From assembly GCA_024762915.1 (NCBI GenBank), contig JANTGL010000111.1, positions 1 through 8,420 on the forward strand: a stretch of DNA of 8,420 nt, in the 5' to 3' direction. The translations under genes and the position numbers were made by a program. The DNA is from Bacteroidales bacterium. GTDB taxonomy: Bacteria; Bacteroidota; Bacteroidia; Bacteroidales; JAADGE01. Of this stretch, positions 6,434-8,420 are shown piece by piece. The notes under the pieces were generated by a model. The model searched no databases. It was not told the origin of the DNA and saw only the letters and a program-made list of their open reading frames with translations. Positions within the stretch are counted from its first letter, which is position 1; the number at the start of each line of letters is the position of its first letter.

Positions 6434-6853
6434 ATGGAACGACAAATTTTAACAATTACGGTACTTTTTTTATTCGGAATAACCATGTCTTTTGCATCCG
6501 ATGTAAATAAAGAAACGAATATAAAAACGCAACAAAACAAAATCAAATACAACAAAAGAAAATCAGCTGCGACTGAAATTGTATCAATGCCCGTGAAAAT
6601 TCAAAAAAAACAAAAAGAAAAAAAAGAAAGCACATTAAACCGTTTTTTTAAAAACAAAAAAAGCAAATTCAGAAAAAATGTGTTATTACATTCAATGAGA
6701 GTAAATGCATTGGTAATAATCGGTTTTTTAATTTTTCTTCCCGGATTAGTTTTGACTTTAATAGGAATAGCCCTAATCCCGGCTTTAGTATTGGTTTTGG
6801 TAGGCGGAACACTTTGGCTTATAGGTTTGATTAAAATGAAAAATTCAGCTTAA
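6434..6853 (+). CDS. Secreted Lys-rich protein with C-terminal membrane hairpin (unknown function)
   Basis: A 139-residue protein that I cannot assign. It has a signal peptide (MERQILTITVLFLF..SFA-SD, cleavage after A21). A very basic middle follows (about 25-82), with runs such as KIQKKQKEKKE and FKNKKSKFRKN. The C-terminus (about 92-134) holds two closely spaced hydrophobic segments rich in Leu, Ile, Val and Gly, joined around ALIP, forming a likely membrane hairpin. The basic middle would lie between the signal peptide and the hairpin, where it could contact phospholipid head groups, LPS or another anionic partner; that is inference. The A-rich codons here include long A runs, but the frame is intact. 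The start is 24 bp after the preceding lipoprotein gene, so the two are probably in one transcript. The layout parallels the gene at 5349. Confidence 0.72.
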   Translation: MERQILTITVLFLFGITMSFASDVNKETNIKTQQNKIKYNKRKSAATEIVSMPVKIQKKQKEKKESTLNRFFKNKKSKFRKNVLLHSMRVNALVIIGFLIFLPGLVLTLIGIALIPALVLVLVGGTLWLIGLIKMKNSA

Positions 6854-6899
6854 AAAAGGATACTGACTTTTGAACTAATTGAGCATTATCATATACAAA

Positions 6900-6944
6900 A
6901 TGAATAAAATTAAACGGATTAATTATAAACATAAAATATTATGA
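6900..6944 (+). other. Possible 14-codon leader ORF overlapping the next start (ATGA)
   Basis: An ATG at 6900 opens a 14-codon frame (MNKIKRINYKHKIL) whose TGA stop at 6942-6944 overlaps the ATG at 6941 as ATGA, the arrangement typical of translational coupling. The leader of the lipoprotein gene is otherwise without a Shine-Dalgarno. Short frames of this size are common by chance in AT-rich DNA, so this is only a possibility. Confidence 0.2.
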
Positions 6945-7540
6945 AAACACGACTTATTTTGTTAATGTTATTTGCAAGTTTAATGCTGGCAATAACAAAT
7001 TCTTGTAAAAAAAATGACTTTACAGATGAAAATAACCCTGATAATGAAACATCAGGTTTGATTAGAAATGAAAGTGATGCAGAAATAATTGCTGAAGAAA
7101 TAAATAACATATTGGAACATATAAGAGATAATGATATGGATTACGGAAATACCTATACAAATTATTCTCCTGAAGAAGTGAACGGCGGATACACTATAAC
7201 CGGTAGTGCCTATTCCGGTCCTATATTTACAGGTTCCTATACGTATGAGTACATAAAAAAATTTGATGTAAATTTTAATAATTATAACCGGAGTAACGGT
7301 ACAATTTTTAAAGAAGGAAGTATTTCATACAGCTTTCATGATTACAGTACATCAGGTTATCATCTGATTATCGAAGGTAACAGTACTTCAGCAATTCACA
7401 TTACTTGTGTAAATGAAGGATATACTATAAATGAAGTCATTACGGATATTTCTTTAGGAGACATAGATGACAGTCAATCTAATATCGGTATGTCATTTAA
7501 AAGTTCTGCCGGAGATACATACGGTTTTCAGGGGCTGTAA
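6941..7540 (+). CDS. Putative lipoprotein, acidic linker and beta-rich domain (unknown function)
   Basis: A 199-residue protein with a lipoprotein signal: MKTRLILL, a hydrophobic core, and a Cys at 22 in ITNSCKKND, fitting Bacteroidota lipobox variation. The mature N-terminus is acidic and Asn-rich (DFTDENNPDNETSG), a likely flexible tether. A predicted helix (about 44-63, EIIAEEINNILEHIRD) follows. The rest is rich in Gly, Ser, Thr, Tyr and Asn with alternating polar and aromatic residues, as in beta-sheet surface proteins (for example GGYTITGSAYSG and GYHLIIEGNSTS). A single further Cys lies near residue 156. No catalytic or binding motif is recognised. Location could be the periplasmic face of the outer membrane or the cell surface; the residues after Cys are not a convincing surface-export signal. 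It is separated from the preceding gene by 87 bp, which holds the possible leader ORF but no clear promoter. Confidence 0.75.
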   Translation: MKTRLILLMLFASLMLAITNSCKKNDFTDENNPDNETSGLIRNESDAEIIAEEINNILEHIRDNDMDYGNTYTNYSPEEVNGGYTITGSAYSGPIFTGSYTYEYIKKFDVNFNNYNRSNGTIFKEGSISYSFHDYSTSGYHLIIEGNSTSAIHITCVNEGYTINEVITDISLGDIDDSQSNIGMSFKSSAGDTYGFQGL

Positions 7541-7593
7541 ATATGATATAACTGAATATCTGTTCTTCGAAGTGCATATAAGTTTGATAAGTT

Positions 7594-7626
7594 GATAAAA
7601 GAATTCTTAGAAAATTATCTTTTATC
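7594..7626. repeat. Nine-bp perfect inverted repeat in the intergenic gap
   Basis: GATAAAAGA (7594-7602) and TCTTTTATC (7618-7626) are perfect inverted copies separated by 15 bases, located 54 bp after the stop of the lipoprotein gene. They could form a hairpin near the end of the upstream transcript, but no T-tract follows on the plus strand and the stem is AT-rich. TTGATAA is also directly repeated at 7584-7590 and 7592-7598. Terminator, operator and chance are all possible. Confidence 0.35.
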
Positions 7627-7634
7627 TAAAAAAG

Positions 7635-7647
7635 TTGTAAATTACAA
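7635..7647. promoter_or_regulatory. TTGTAA-A-TTACAA palindrome upstream of the TPR gene
   Basis: A perfect 6-1-6 palindrome 25 bp before the ATG at 7672, immediately followed by TATAAT (7650-7655). Its position suits an operator for the downstream gene, but no known site is matched and no TAnnTTTG element is seen nearby, so this is a weak call. Confidence 0.25.
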
Positions 7648-7671
7648 GATATAATCCTTAAATAACTATTT

Positions 7672-8420
7672 ATGAAACAAGTCTTTATTCTGTTTTTAAT
7701 TGTGTATTTTCCGTTATCGATATGTGCTCAAAACATCACAAATGATACCTTAAAAGCATCAAAATATTTCAAAAAAGGAAAAGAATTATATAAAAATATG
7801 CAATTTGATTCTGCATTTATTTTCTATCAAAAAGCTTCCGTTATTTATTTAAACAATAAACTTTGGGATAACTATTTTTATTCTGAAGCCGAAAAAGCAA
7901 ATTCAAAAAGTTTAAACTATGACTTCGAAAGTGCTTTTGAGATAATAAATAAAGCTCTTAATTTTTCAAAAAAGAAAATAACGGAGGAAAGTCCTGCAGC
8001 TTCTTTTTTATTATTTCATAAAGGAAAAATATTTCATAATATGAATTTACCTGATTCTGCTTTAAAATATTATGAAAAAGCACTTAAAATAAGAGAAAAA
8101 ATTTATAAAAAAGAAAATCGTGAATTGGCGGATTCATATTATTATTTAAATAAAGTTTATTTTTCTTTAGGAGATTTGGAAAAAGCTTTATTCTTTAATA
8201 CTAAAGCAATAAATATTGCCGATAAATTATATGAAAAAGATAATTCATTAATTATTAATATTTTAAATGATAAAGGTTTAATTGAATTATACAGTATGAA
8301 TCACCGTAATGCCGAAAAGATTTTTAACTATACATTGAATTTAACACGCAAAAAATTTGGTGTAAACAGTATTGAGAATATTTATCCTTTATCGTATTTG
8401 GGTTTGGTTTATCAGGATTT
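7672..8420 (+). CDS. Secreted TPR protein, N-terminal part (runs off the window)
   Basis: The first 249 codons of an open frame that continues past the window end. It starts with a signal peptide (MKQVFILFLIVYFPLSICA-QN, cleavage after A19). A TPR-like pair of helices lies at about 27-60, then a regular array from about 108 onward. The repeats recur every 42 residues (ELADSYYYLN at 151, SLIINILNDK at 192, SIENIYPLSY at 233), each preceded by a Lys-rich YKKEN, YEKDN or KKFGVN segment. A 42-residue period is that of the kinesin-light-chain type of TPR, which in Bacteroidota often precedes a C-terminal CHAT protease domain; another option is a second TPR sensor kinase. The missing C-terminus decides. 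It is 131 bp after the preceding gene, with a palindrome in between, and may have its own promoter. Confidence 0.85.
   Translation, partial: MKQVFILFLIVYFPLSICAQNITNDTLKASKYFKKGKELYKNMQFDSAFIFYQKASVIYLNNKLWDNYFYSEAEKANSKSLNYDFESAFEIINKALNFSKKKITEESPAASFLLFHKGKIFHNMNLPDSALKYYEKALKIREKIYKKENRELADSYYYLNKVYFSLGDLEKALFFNTKAINIADKLYEKDNSLIINILNDKGLIELYSMNHRNAEKIFNYTLNLTRKKFGVNSIENIYPLSYLGLVYQD

Noticed and set aside
6604..6660. Long A-rich runs that might signal a frameshift or programmed slippage in the Lys-rich gene
   Set aside because: The frame is intact on both sides and reads into a coherent membrane hairpin, so the runs are simply AAA lysine codons.
1..8420. Search for tRNA, rRNA, CRISPR arrays, insertion sequences, integrases or phage genes
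   Set aside because: No cloverleaf-like segment, regularly spaced identical repeats, transposase motif or terminal inverted repeats were seen on either strand.

Overview
The window looks like chromosomal DNA from an AT-rich member of the Bacteroidota, probably Bacteroidales or a relative. Several things point that way: a FeoB end followed by a FeoB-associated Cys-rich protein, a ComEC with a degenerate C-terminus, a LytTR regulator paired with a TPR-containing LytS-type kinase, signal peptides ending in ..A-Q, AT-rich leaders mostly lacking Shine-Dalgarno sequences, and a perfect TAnnTTTG promoter element before the regulator. No RNA genes, insertion sequences, phage genes or CRISPR arrays were seen.

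Layout. Positions 1-132 hold the last 43 codons of feoB (ferrous iron transporter). A 61-residue Cys-rich membrane protein follows on the same strand (149-334). Its last 17 bases overlap the end of a convergent comEC/rec2-like gene (318-2432, minus strand), which appears to start with GTG. A divergent promoter region (2433-2540) separates comEC from a two-component pair on the plus strand: a LytTR response regulator (2541-3299) and, 4 bp later, a histidine kinase (3304-5214). The kinase has a signal peptide, about seven TPR repeats predicted to be periplasmic, one membrane segment and a LytS-type kinase core.

From 5349 to 7540 there are five small plus-strand genes. All encode predicted envelope proteins: a secreted Lys-rich protein with a C-terminal membrane segment, a 58-residue two-helix protein resembling the GldL N-terminus, a Tyr-rich lipoprotein, a second secreted Lys-rich protein with a C-terminal membrane hairpin, and a 199-residue acidic, beta-rich lipoprotein. 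From 7672 a TPR protein with a signal peptide and 42-residue repeats runs off the window.

How they may work together. The kinase/regulator pair is clearly a signalling module, and a periplasmic TPR sensor suits sensing of envelope proteins or peptides. The downstream envelope genes are a plausible target set. This rests on gene order and on a CGATAAA direct repeat with 21-bp period just after the kinase gene, the spacing of known LytTR operators. That link is inference. The most unusual content is this combination of TPR sensor and small envelope genes. The feo and comEC genes are ordinary housekeeping content.
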